Of a stretch of 64,000 nt of DNA, positions 21,882 to 32,820 are shown piece by piece. Source of the DNA: Mycogone perniciosa (Eukaryota; Ascomycota; Sordariomycetes; Hypocreales; Hypocreaceae). Made by a program: the position numbers and the translations under genes. The notes beneath the pieces were generated by a model. It had not been told where the DNA came from and did not search any database. It saw only the letters and a list, made by a program, of their open reading frames with translations. Each line of letters starts with the position of its first letter. The first letter of the stretch is position 1. Location: the NCBI GenBank assembly GCA_025331125.1, contig JAOALB010000113.1, positions 1 to 64,000 on the forward strand, read 5' to 3'.

Positions 21882-24800
21882 GATGAAGGATTTCAAGTCC
21901 TGGACTGATATCTTTGTGAGAAGCATGCTCAACATAGAGAGAAGGTGGAATCTTCACCTACCGGCTTTTTTTGGAAGATAGTTGTGTACGAGAACACAAA
22001 GTGGATATTTGAAATGTTAAGAAGCTGAAGGTTGTCTGGTAGTGAAGGGCTCAGTTTCAGGAATATATAGAGCCTATTTATACTGTAGTTAGGACACCCG
22101 TGGAGATCTATACGTGTCTGTCGCGATCACTTATATCGATGGTGTCAAGATCCTACCTTTACTCCAAAGGGCCGTATCCGTCAACGCTGACGCCAATGAG
22201 TGGACTAGAACTCCCCGACAAACAAGCATATGAGCTAACAGTGAAAGTAAGTCGGCAGATTATCAGCTAAGCGACTAGAGGCTGCACTAAAAAATTCAAC
22301 CAAATAATACGGGGTAGTATCGCGGTATAGACTAATTACCAAAGGCAGGATATGGAGTGGCTAACCTGAAGGAATCTCCGGTCTCGAAAGTTGAAACATG
22401 TGCTTTGTATCAGCCTCCTTAGGCATCAGTGGCAAAGAGGAATCATGATGGAATCGAGATATCTGAAGTTTCCTATCTCGTTCTATGGCTGCATCTACTC
22501 TCTAGAAAAGGGTGTGATAAAAAGGCCAATGCGTTTGAGAATGCAAACTTGAGAACCTCTGTGAAAGATTGGGAGATCAAGGTCCCTTTAGAAGTAGTAG
22601 TGCCTTTTCGCGACGGAATATACCGTGCCTCGGTTAATTTGTTCGGTATTGCTAGCAATGTTCGTGTAATCCTGCACAAAGGCCTCAACTACCTGGTCAA
22701 CCGATTTAAAGACTAAGCATGGTCGTACCGCCGAATTATCTGTTGGCCATTTCGCCAGGCTACTCGTAATTCAACCAATGGCCACCATAGCCTCCACGAT
22801 TACTCCGTACATCTCTGTTTATTAGCCACTTAGGAGCAAGTCCTTGCATAACCAATCATAAACAAGAACGGAGCTTCCGGGGTATGATCCACAGGATGAC
22901 CCACTCGTCAGCATTCCAGTCAGTCATTACAACACTAAGATCAAGATCCTGTTGTGATCAAGAAGAAAAGTCGGATCCATCATGATCGAAATCATATTCC
23001 GCTTTCGCCGTTCCTTCAACCCGTTTCAGATATTGTAGCAGCTTCTCCCCATACAACTAGCAACAGCAAGAGCGTTGAAAAGTCCTGAATGCATTCATTC
23101 CTTTGGTAAAATAATGTGCCTTCGTACTGTCGTCTTCTGATTAATAGGGTAGCTTCAACCAGGGGGGGCTTTTATCACCTTTTCGTTAAAGGAGCTTCTC
23201 AATACTGTTTTATTCCGCCACTACGTCGAGCTAGAACCTCTTGATTCCTGGTGTACCAGGAGAGCATTCAAGTACCGATGAGATTTTCGGGTTGCTATTA
23301 TACTAGCTCAAGGTAACTAATTAATAAACTAAAGCTGGATTCTGATTAGTTAGAGATTAATAAGCCGGCAACCAACCGTCTAAATAGCGGGTGCTGCCTT
23401 ACAAATCACCTCAGTTGACCTCTTAGCCGGTTAAGCAGTTAGTTCTTCGCATTACTAATAGGCTTTCCTGTGCTACGATTTCTGGAGATTTCAAGATCAA
23501 ATGACTCGACGAGGGGCTTGAATCTGAAAGAGCCTTTGTACGCAAGTTGGATTTATATGTTGCATCTCACCCTGAGTTTATGAAACAAGTGGTCAGTGAC
23601 TTGGTATTCGTGATCAGGAGTTCTGCAGAGTTCTAGCTCTTAGAGACCAGGTTTGGCTATCCTGTTGTCTGTCCTAGGACGGAAATTATATCCCCGAAAA
23701 GCGTAGACTAATGGGTCTAAAAATTAGTACTCCGTACTACCAATTCGTTTCTCAGATTCCCTTGCGGTGATGTATATAACCAATAGATTGGCTGGTTCTA
23801 CAAACAAATCACGTCTAAAAGGCGTCTACAGCCCAGCTCAAGGTTGAAGATAGACCCACGCTCTGATTTATGCATTCCGATTCGCCAAACACCGAAAGCT
23901 GACTCCAAGTTTCGTTCGCATCCTGTTTCTAGCAATTAGCAAGGGGCCACCTACTTGTCTGAAGAGATGATCCAGTCATCATTCATAACTTGGTTCTAAC
24001 GAGAACCCAATACCAAGACACGAATTGACCTGGTTTAATACTCCTCTCTTTGACTGACTACATGAGACGCAATGGGAAGCTGTCAGGAGCCAGCTGGAGG
24101 ACTATGGAAGCAACACCGTATTACGAGGGACTGCGAGGAGGAACGTGCGCTCTAACGGGAGGTCACGGAGGAAGGAAGCCGATCTTCGGAGCATGAGGAC
24201 TATAGCAGAGGCCCTTTCCTCCCAAGAGGAAAGGGTGGAGACCAATACATTCACTGCCTGTTCGCCTACGTCGTGCTCACTATGCTTCAGACTCTATCAC
24301 TCTCTTCCTGTGACCACCCACTCTTGACGGAAGCCCGATATTCAACTTTTATAGCGTTTCGCCTCCAAAGACCCAAAAAGGGCGAACATAAGCATCAGGC
24401 AGAGGAGTGATCAATCAAATAAAGGTCTGTTATAATAAAGAATCAAATGTTACTCCATAAAGGCTTTGGATCTGGTAGAATTGACTCAAACATTCAGGGT
24501 AACTGTGATATCCGAATTCGTTACTGTTTCGGGCTATTCCTATTAACTAGCGCTGATAACGTATTCCAACACTGAAATACGGCACCCGCTCTTGAGAAAT
24601 ACACCAAGTTTCGGGCTGCTTCTGATATAATCAACACTCCATTTAGTCCTTCTTATTTAAGCATTCGTAACTATATTAACGTGTCTTCTGCTAAAACTCA
24701 TTTGAAGAAGAAGCCAGAAACGGATCGTGATGGGATGATCGTGATAAGGAACTTGTCGTTCAAGTTAAGGAGCAACTGCGGGTCTCTGTTACACTGCATA

Positions 24801-25235
24801 TTAAGCAGGCCACCAACTTCCTGGCTGATCTTATTGGACCTCCCCTTGTTCACAAAATTCAAGATGGGGCGTTTCTAATCTTTAGGAGTATATCTTACAC
24901 TCCGCGCTTTATCAAAAGATGATGCGCCGCATATGATTTACGTGGCTGTGCATAAACTTCCTCGTACTTTAACGCCGTGTCGTCTCCTCCTGTGGCCATC
25001 ACCCACACCGTACAATTGCGTGAGATCTTGACCAAGCTGTAGACTCCATTCAGAAGATGTACTTTGTGTTCGATAAAAATTCCCCAAAAAAAGATTATGA
25101 GATATATTGGGTAGTCGGAGCAATCAGGTTGGATTCGGCAGGAAATTCTCATGGTCCGATTGTCTTTACCCCCGCATCACACTCACACATACTCACTCCC
25201 TCTCACTAACACAACACCATCACCAAAACTCAACA
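21882..25235. other. Gene-poor region
   Basis: In 3.35 kb I see no supported gene. A 95-residue open frame at 22429-22716 has no recognisable features. TACTCCGTA motifs occur near 22802 and 23728. The 24078-24330 part has a GGAG-rich stretch that could be old repeat DNA, but no matching terminal repeats were found by eye. Confidence 0.4.
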
Positions 25236-26318
25236 ATGGCTCCTCACTCACCCCCCCTTTTCATCCTTCTAGCCCTCCTATCCCTCCCACTACTCTGCAA
25301 TGCAACATCCTCCTCACTGCCCTTAATCGTCAACACCTGGGGCGGTCCCTTCACAACCGCCACTGACGCTGCCTATCTCGCCCTCACCTCCCACTCCAAT
25401 AACGCATCTGCCCTCGACGCCGTCCAAATCGGCTGCGAAGCCTGCGAACGTAACCAATGCGACGGCACAGTTGGCTTCGGCGGCTCTCCAGACGAATCCT
25501 GCGAAACAACTCTCGACGCGCTCATCATGGATGGTGAAACGCTCAAGTCCGGCGCCGTGGCCAATCTTCGCCGCGTTCGCGATGCCATCGCCGTGGCGAG
25601 ACATGTGCTTGAATACACCACGCATACGCTACTGGCAGGCGACCAGGCCACCGAATTCGCCCTCCAGAATGGTTTCAAAGTTGAGAATCTCACTACTGAA
25701 TCTTCCCTGGAGACGTGCAACGCTTGGAAAGCCAACAACTGTCAGCCAAACTACAGACTCAACGTCCACCCTAGCCCTTCATCATCCTGCGGCCCCTACT
25801 CCCCCATCCCCTTCTCCTCTCGCTCAGAATCTCCCTCTCTAGGGATTCAGCAACAAGCCTCTCATGATACCCTCTCCCTCATCGCCCTCCATCCCTCCGG
25901 CTCCATGGCCGCCGGAACCACTACTAATGGCGCCTCCCACAAAATCCCCGGCCGCGTCGGCGACGGCCCCATCACGGGCAGTGGATCCTATGTCGACTCC
26001 ACCATCGGGGGTTGCGGCGCCACAGGCGACGGGGACATCATGATGCGCTTCCTACCATGCTACCAAGCCGTAGAGAGCATGCGCCGAGGCATTTCCCCTC
26101 TTGAAGCAGCCGAAGACGCGGTGCGCAGGATCATCAGCCGGTATCCCGAGGCGTCGACGGGTATCGTGGTTGTGAATAACCGGGGAGAGCATGCCGCCGC
26201 GGCGAGTGGTTGGACGTTTACGTATGCGTTTCGGGGAGGTGACATGAAGAAGACGGAGGTGGTGACTGTAGAGCCATTGAACAGAGAACATCAGACGCAG
26301 GACAAGTTGGAGCTATGA
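25236..26318 (+). CDS. N4-(beta-N-acetylglucosaminyl)-L-asparaginase (glycosylasparaginase)
   Basis: This Ntn hydrolase splits the GlcNAc-Asn bond when N-glycoproteins are broken down (EC 3.5.1.26 family). A single exon encodes 360 residues. The start at 25236 is chosen over an upstream in-frame ATG (25107) because it begins a signal peptide (MAPHSPPLFILLALLSLPLL). Family blocks are IVNTWGGPF, the GAVANLRRVRDAIAVAR helix, the self-cleavage and nucleophile site SHDT with Thr212, and the substrate-binding RVGDGPITGSGSY, which is followed by GGCGATGDGD. The precursor should cut itself before Thr212 into alpha and beta chains. The signal peptide suggests the vacuole or secretion. All key residues are present. 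Confidence 0.9.
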   Translation: MAPHSPPLFILLALLSLPLLCNATSSSLPLIVNTWGGPFTTATDAAYLALTSHSNNASALDAVQIGCEACERNQCDGTVGFGGSPDESCETTLDALIMDGETLKSGAVANLRRVRDAIAVARHVLEYTTHTLLAGDQATEFALQNGFKVENLTTESSLETCNAWKANNCQPNYRLNVHPSPSSSCGPYSPIPFSSRSESPSLGIQQQASHDTLSLIALHPSGSMAAGTTTNGASHKIPGRVGDGPITGSGSYVDSTIGGCGATGDGDIMMRFLPCYQAVESMRRGISPLEAAEDAVRRIISRYPEASTGIVVVNNRGEHAAAASGWTFTYAFRGGDMKKTEVVTVEPLNREHQTQDKLEL

Positions 26319-26769
26319 GATGAACATGGCCCTTGGTAGATTCTATTCAAAAAGTCATTTGCATTCTGTATGCAAGAAATGCAGAGATGTATATAGGTAC
26401 TCGATAAAGAACAAAAAACTGAAACCCATGAGACAAATGCCAATGAAGCCATCGTATGTATCATGGTCAATTCTGGTAACTGACCATCCGTGAGGTCTTT
26501 TTCTGTCAAAAATGCAAAACGCAGTCAAAAAGCGTATAATCGCCCACGCCAGTATCTAATAAGTAACAAAACAAACCCTCGCTTAGAGAGGACCCATTGG
26601 GAATCGAGGGAAGGAAAAAAACTGTCCCAGTCGTAGTCTAGGAGACCTTTCCTTGCACCGCTCGTTTAGCAGCCACTCACTGCCTTCTCGAATGTCATTC
26701 ATCCGTCTCTTCAATCATCATAGTCGTTCGGCTCATAAACTCAGATGTGTAAGGGAAGAAAAACTCCAC
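26319..26769. other. Convergent 3' ends
   Basis: This 450-bp spacer lies between the stop of the glycosylasparaginase gene and the stop of the convergent minus-strand gene. It should carry both terminators. Nothing else is seen. Confidence 0.4.
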
Positions 26770-28412
26770 TTATGCCAGGACCGCTTCGCTGTGTCCTTTC
26801 TTGTTCTTAAACAACGCCTTGAGCATATTGTGTTGTATACGCGGTTTTGTTCGGAATGGCAACTCCTCGCTCTTGACACTGCGCCCATCATCAAGAGCTT
26901 TGAGGTCCTTCTTCTTACTCGACTTCTTACTCATGCTACTCGAGGCAACACTGGCCTCATCGTCACCTCTCCTGCTCTTCTTATCGGAAGACTCCTTCTC
27001 ATGTTTGGACTTGTGAGACTTTGACGACTTGTGTGTCCTTGAACTTCTCCGCGACCTGGAGTCGAAATCATCCATGAGATCTTTGGGGTCTTTGGGCGTA
27101 TCCCGGGAGGTGCGGCGCTGTTTCGTCGCACGGTCTGCCGTTGGTGTTATCAGTTCCAGATCCGCGCTTTCTTGCTCCCATGACGCAGGTATACCCCGTC
27201 GCCAAGTCTCAATAGTGCTAAGCTCGTCCTCCACCCTCTCCACAACAAGAGCTTCATCAACCCCTGGGTCGTTTGCTTCCGGTATCGCTCCCAGAGGCCT
27301 TCCCTCAAACGCCATTGCTTGCTTCGCCATTTGAGCTTCTGCAACCTTCTGAATGATTTTCCAACCACCAAACATGACAACGGTGACGCCGACGGCAATG
27401 CCAGTGCCGATAAGGAATTGGGGAGAGGCGAGCAGGGCGAAGACGGCGGGTGAACCACCTTTCAGCATGGCCACAAAGCCAGGTGAAAGCTTAGCGACAA
27501 AAGTCGACAGTTCGGCCAGGGCGAGGGCCACGGCAGCAGCGGCCTGGGGTTTCTCTTGTAGATGTTTGATGATGGCTGTGGCGGAGTGCTGAGCGCAATG
27601 GGCCTCATCCAGAAGATTCTCGATCTTGTGGACCAGTTCTTCTACTTTTTCCCCCTCATCCTTGTCATCCTTGGGGTCCAAGTCGTTTCTTTGGTGCAAA
27701 TCTGGAGGTATGTTACCGTAAGCCAGATGCATGTCATCATCTTTCGCTTGGTCAAACTCCGGCTCGGAGTGCCTACGGGGAATCACGGCCTGGGTCCATT
27801 CTGTTGGTGCGATACTACGCAGCTCGGCATGGTCAGGCTTGGAGAGCGCACCCCTGGAAAGCGTCTCTGCATATGGGCTGTGGTATGCGGGTGGTGGTCT
27901 TGACGGTGCGGTGCTTGATACCACAGACAAGGCCTTGAGGTTGTCCGCGGTAAGAGCTAAGCTGCGGGTGTCGTCGTCCTTGTGGTGTCTCGAATGGCTG
28001 CCCTTGGATCTCCGGGAGCTGGTAACGCTCTGGTCATCGTAGGTCCGTCTCGAACGCTTGTCGTCATCGGGGTCGTCGTGGCGCGAATGATGGCGGCGGG
28101 AGACGCTGCGAGTTGGGTCGAAGGTCTGGGAGCGCTGGATCGGAGCGTGCTGGGCTGATCGCTCAGCTGCTCGTTCCTGTGCTCGTTCCTGTTTAAGCTC
28201 GGTCTTCTTCTCTCTGTACGAAGCTTGGGCCGTCTTCCACACTGATAGGAGTTGTTTTCCCTGCACGGGACCTGTTAGCAGGGGCTCGCAATTCGCAGAA
28301 CGGGCAATATGGATACGCTGGGGAGACATACGGTGCTGATGAGTTTGCCAGAGTTGTTGATAATGGTGATGGTCTGCTCCAGTGGCAGGCCGCTGGACGT
28401 GCCTTTCGTCAT
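26770..28412 (-). CDS. Ser/Arg-rich conserved hypothetical membrane-associated protein
   Basis: Exon 1 (28412-28332) encodes MTKGTSSGLPLEQTITIINN and onward; exon 2 is 28260-26770. The 71-nt intron has GTATGT and CAG ends. The product is 523 residues. Order: a short N-terminal domain, a basic and acidic low-complexity stretch with RS/RR/HH/DDD runs, an amphipathic helix (EKVEELVHKIENLLDEAH), a Gly/Ala-rich hydrophobic pair (about residues 288-328, ending GVTVVMFGGWKII), then a Lys/Ser-rich tail with KKSSKKK. This architecture occurs in Pezizomycotina proteins of unknown function. The hydrophobic part may insert in a membrane; the charged tails suggest phosphorylation. I assign no function. 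Confidence 0.75.
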
Positions 28413-28928
28413 GTTGGTTCTGTGGTGGGCTTGAGTGAGAAGAAAGAGTTGAGAGCCGCTCCGAGCTCAACTTTTTGCAGGAACAGGGAGCCCGAAACGA
28501 ATTGGATGTCACTGAACTGACCCCACTATTGGCGATGATGGGCGGTCTGTCGGTGAAGATCTCCGGGATCTCGAGCCCTGGAAGAAAAAAAAAGCCCCGC
28601 TAATTCAGTGAGGCTTAGGGGACCGTTGGGGGTTGTCTCAGTCCGTTGCTGGTTGGTTGCACAGCACCTCAGCGTTAACGCGAGCACTTAGCTTGAAGCA
28701 TGCAAACCAGGTGCTGCGAGTAGTGATGGTATGGAAGAGGAGAGCGCTTTGGAAGAATTGGGAGTGAATAGATCTAGAGGGTGCCCAAAGGCCATGGCGC
28801 AAGGCATATGTATGTATGTACAATCAGGGCACAATGCAGCAAACAAACAGCTAGCCGCCGGCTTTCGTGCATTATGACACGGGCATGCAGATATAGGCGC
28901 CAACACACCGCACACGTCTTGGGCCTTG

Positions 28929-28963
28929 TTGGACCTTGGACCTTGGACCTTGGACCTTAGACC
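28929..28963. repeat. 7-bp tandem repeat, five copies
   Basis: The unit TTGGACC is repeated five times, the last copy with one change (TTAGACC). It is non-coding. Confidence 0.85.
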
Positions 28964-29037
28964 CTGAGGGGGGCTGTGCCCGATTGGCTCCCGTTGAGCA
29001 GGTTGCTCAGGCTCCTCTGCATGGTGTCCCTGCCTCC

Positions 29038-29087
29038 CTGTCTCCTTGTCTCCTTGTCTCCCTGTCTCCCTGTCTCCCTGTCTCTCT
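29038..29087. repeat. 8-bp imperfect tandem repeat
   Basis: The unit TGTCTCCC or TGTCTCCT is repeated about six times without interruption, with decaying copies on both sides. It is non-coding. Confidence 0.75.
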
Positions 29088-30501
29088 GCCCCTCAGCCCG
29101 TACTCGTAGACTCTCTCTCCGAATGGAGCCCCTGCATCTCAGCGGGCCAAGGTCGTTGTGACATGTGGTGGGCTCGCTGTCCTATCACTTATTGTGGGGC
29201 GCGCAGACGTGGTGGATGATGAGCGTCACGAAGCGCCGCACATTGTTTCGCTGTACATTTACTCCGTACGGAGCACATGAGACCCGTATAAAAAACAGAG
29301 GATCGCGTTGTTGTGCTTTTCGGAGTGGAGAGAGGCTTTTTTGTCATCAAAAAGTGTCGTCAGCCATGATGGCTTGTGAAAGGAGAAAAAAGAAAGGAAG
29401 CAGATGATCATAGGCCACGATCAGGTACTTCGTACTCCGTTCATAGGAGGCCGCTGTGGCTAATTGGTACCTACTATGTACGCTATACTCGGAACGTCAT
29501 CGCCTCCTTTCTTCAGCTGCATCAATACCAGCTGTATTCATTTTGCCTCACTTGCAATTGACAAAAACCTCGGATATTCTAAATCCATATCCAGCCTGGC
29601 TGTCAGGAACATAGTCCATGTCCATGTCCAACTATGCGCCACCCTACATAGCCACCTCCTTGTCCTTGGCCTGAGCGTAGCCGAGATACCACAAGCAAAG
29701 AGGATGGATTTTATAATTACCTATGTATAGCAGTACGGAGGAACGGCGGTGCAACCAAAAATAGCCCGCTGACTTTCACAGAAGATATAGGCGGTAGAAT
29801 GAATATCCCAAATAGCAACTGTCCTTATCTTACTTAATTAAAATGGATAGTAGAACATTGAATGGTGCGCTCTGGCTAATACAGCGCAAGGAATCGATAT
29901 CTTTGCGCTGTCCTAAATGTCCCAGAAGAGAATTCCATCTTTAAAATCAAGTTAACACGAGTTGCGAGTAGTAGCTAATCTAGCCAGGAGAGATTATGAG
30001 GTAATTGCAGTATATTTGTACTCCGTACCAAATAATATCAATTATGACCGACCAAAAGAAACAATAACGGATGATCTGTCAATAGAGAAGAGAACCGAAG
30101 TCCTTCATGTATGCAAAGGTTAATCAAGCAAAATAAAAAAACAATAGAGAACACAAAAAAGTTAAGAGAAGATCAAAGGTCAACATTCGGAGAGTAAAGT
30201 CCAGTCAATTATATTAAGATTACCAAATATCGACTATATCACGGCATCCCTTCCTCATACATACCCCAGGTATGCCATGTCGATGCCCCAAGACAGATAC
30301 AAATACCCTAAAAGTATCCTCACAAAAACCGTCCCACTTCCCTTATAAAACCTTATCCTCACCTAAATCTTCATCTACACTGCCCCAAGAAGAAGAAATA
30401 TGTCGCCCAGCAATCTTTTGAGCAGCGAGCCGAGTTACTCCAGCAATTTCTGCCAACCACTGTGCATTTAACCTCTTTCTTCTTGCATGCGTTATCACAA
30501 G

Positions 30502-31349
30502 TCATCCGCGATTCTCGTCAAGGGTGAACTCAGACTGGCAGCATTTATAACCGGCCTCGCATTCCTTGGTAGAAGCACACCTTTGGTTGAACTCCCGCTT
30601 CGCCCCACAGCGGGAATTTTCCTTAAGTTGGAATACATTGCAGTACCCTTCTTTACACTGCAGGTCCTCTTCACAGCTATAACTATTGCTGATATACCTA
30701 GCTTGCTGGCAGGTCTTGGACCTGGAGCTGGAGCAGTAGAGGCTACCTACTCCATCTCCGCGACAGTCAGAGCCGGAGTTACAGGGCTCATCAATGCATG
30801 CGGATTGATGCTGGGTGGAGATGTGGCCGTTGGTATTCTTGACGGGTGTGGAGGCATCAAAGACCTCGCACTTGACAGATCCTACCCTGCCACCGACGTA
30901 TTTGGAGTTGGATTTGCCGCCGTTATCAAACAAGTTATAATGGGTGTGATTAAATGTGACTAGTTCATCTTACAATCGCCGCCACTGTGGCTGTCAATAT
31001 ATTTCTATCATGATGAAGAAATGGAGAACTAATACCTATACATAGTGCAGATATTCTTCTTGGAAGCTGGTGCCTGCGCCTTGCAAGGGATAAAAATTGA
31101 TCCAACATTGGTGTATCTGGCACCTAGTTAGTTCCCCAGCGAGAAAGAGGCATTAAGCACTCACAGTTCTCCTTTTACTGCTTGACACTTGCTGTCTAGT
31201 GGGATGTCTGATGTGGTGTGACTGGAGTAACCACGTCCCGTGAATATGCGTGGCAGAGACGGCCTCGAGGGCAGTGGGGCTATAGGTGACTGGCCCTTGG
31301 CCGAGACCAAGAGCAGAGAAACAGTCACCAGTCCGTACATCATCAGCAT
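30502..31349 (-). CDS. Secreted cysteine-rich protein (14 Cys)
   Basis: ATG at 31349 starts a signal peptide (MLMMYGLVTVSLLLVSAKG) and a Pro/Ser-rich segment ending DSKCQA. The last exon encodes about 120 residues with 14 Cys in short spacings (for example CNSGSDC, CKEGYC, CASTKEC and KCC) and stops at 30502. Spacing of this kind is typical of small disulfide-knotted repeats; I recognise no named family. The splicing between the two parts is ambiguous. A single intron from the GTGAGT at about 31166 to an acceptor near 30889 works in frame. So does a two-intron model using a GTAAAA donor and a middle exon (about 31122-31041). The outer limits are firm; residues in the middle are not. Confidence 0.55.
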
Positions 31350-32820
31350 ATTGAAAAATTCTAAAAGAGGTGGATAGAATTGAACAGCCCCAGACGAGAC
31401 AAAGGGCAGACCTTTATATTATATCATAACCCTTATACAATAATACTAGTGTATCCCCTATTCCATGTTGGCTCACCATGAGACTAAAAACTATTAAGAG
31501 GTCATCTTTGTTCTTCAAATTCGGCAAATAATCTAGTTTAGCAAGGACAAAAAGCGAACCATTCTTAAACATGCATTCCTGGTGAACTTCGGCATTTACG
31601 CTATTGGACGAGAACTTGATGACATGGTGTATTTATCCAAAACAGTCCAACTACCTCCAGTGGCTCAAGGGAGTCGGTCAAAATACGGCGAAATTGCTCT
31701 TAGACATGCATTTGTGGTGGTTCTAACACCAGCTCGTTGTCACATTGACTCAACTCGGCATTTTTGATGGGTGTCACTGCCGATAGCTGCTGTCCAGGAC
31801 ATGAAAAACCATCACTTCTCCAATAAATACGCTGACCGAACATGGCTTTTTGATTTGGTTGCTAATAGTTCTTCCCGCCGATAAAGGCAAACTGAGGAAA
31901 ACAAAGTTCGGAGCCGTTAAGCCGGTGGCGGTTCGGTCCCGGAGTGGGTCTGCGGCGCATCCCGGTGCGCGTCACCCGGCTCTCTGTACTTCGTACTCCG
32001 TAGTTATTGAACTAACCATCTATTGTTACCGACGCCACTGGTGCCTCCATCAAAACCCTTTTCTCCCCAGGCCCGTACTGGCACAATATGCCTAACCAGT
32101 TCGATTTTCTTCTCTACTTAACCCCACAATCTCCATTCTTCCGGGCTATGTCCATCTCCACAGGCTGACAGGTTGCAGCAACCAACACATTGCCAGGATC
32201 TAGACGTCAATAATGCCTGATATGTGCTGCTGCATGCTAGCTGACCAAGGATTTAGATATAGATGGGCGTTATCACAAGGGGAAAAATGGAGACCAAGTC
32301 TGAACTAGGAATACAACAGCCTGGGCCTTCAAATCACCCGTTAGTTTGCAGCCATGCTTCGTAATCAGTGGTATTGTCGTTATACACGGCTAACATCATT
32401 ATAAATCTACCATCCAAGAAGGAGAGGTGCCTGTGGTCCCTCTTCGTATTTTCAATAGCCTCAGGTGTTGCACAGTTTGTCCGTTCTCAACATCCCCTGT
32501 CAGAGTATAACATGTTGCTTCTTGCTCGACCCAAGGCTCACAGAAGCCCAACGCAGAAAAAAGGTGTTGTGCCTTGACCGTCCCTAATCCTTTCACATTC
32601 CAAATACCATAAACGCCATGCCCTAGAACCCACCGACCATCCAATGCTGACAAAACCATCAGGCGGCGCATATATAAGAATAACATAAACGCCTAGGGCA
32701 GCGTCGTATCGCCCTTCCAATGCGAATACCTGTTCCGTACCAAATGCTCAAGTATATATGCACTTTTTATTGTTCCCTTCATTTTCGTGTCCTGCATGTT
32801 TTTTGTTCGCTCTTATCTTA
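31350..32820. other. Intergenic, nothing recognised
   Basis: This 1.5-kb spacer has only short open frames without family features. A CTTCGTACTCCGTA motif lies near 31987. Near the right end is the 3' side of the F-box gene. Confidence 0.4.

Larger units (their letters stand above)
28413..30501. other. Intergenic with minisatellites
   Basis: This 2.1-kb spacer has no supported gene. It holds a 7-bp tandem repeat (TTGGACC)5 at 28929-28963, an imperfect TGTCTCCY array at about 29038-29087, a 12-bp palindrome CTCCGTACGGAG at 29262-29273, and TACTCCGTA-type motifs near 29428, 29731 and 30018. Confidence 0.5.

Noticed and set aside
22429..22716. 95-residue plus-strand reading frame
   Set aside because: No family, signal or membrane segment, and no transcript-like context; chance is as likely.
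24078..24330. Possible solo LTR beginning TGT
   Set aside because: No matching CA end, target duplication or second copy could be found by eye.
30487..30963. Plus-strand reading frame of 158 residues
   Set aside because: It is antisense to the Cys-rich exon of the secreted protein gene; that strand has the signal peptide and regular Cys spacing.
32399..32720. Minus-strand reading frames after the Cdc4-type gene
   Set aside because: They lie in its 3' untranslated region and have no recognisable features.
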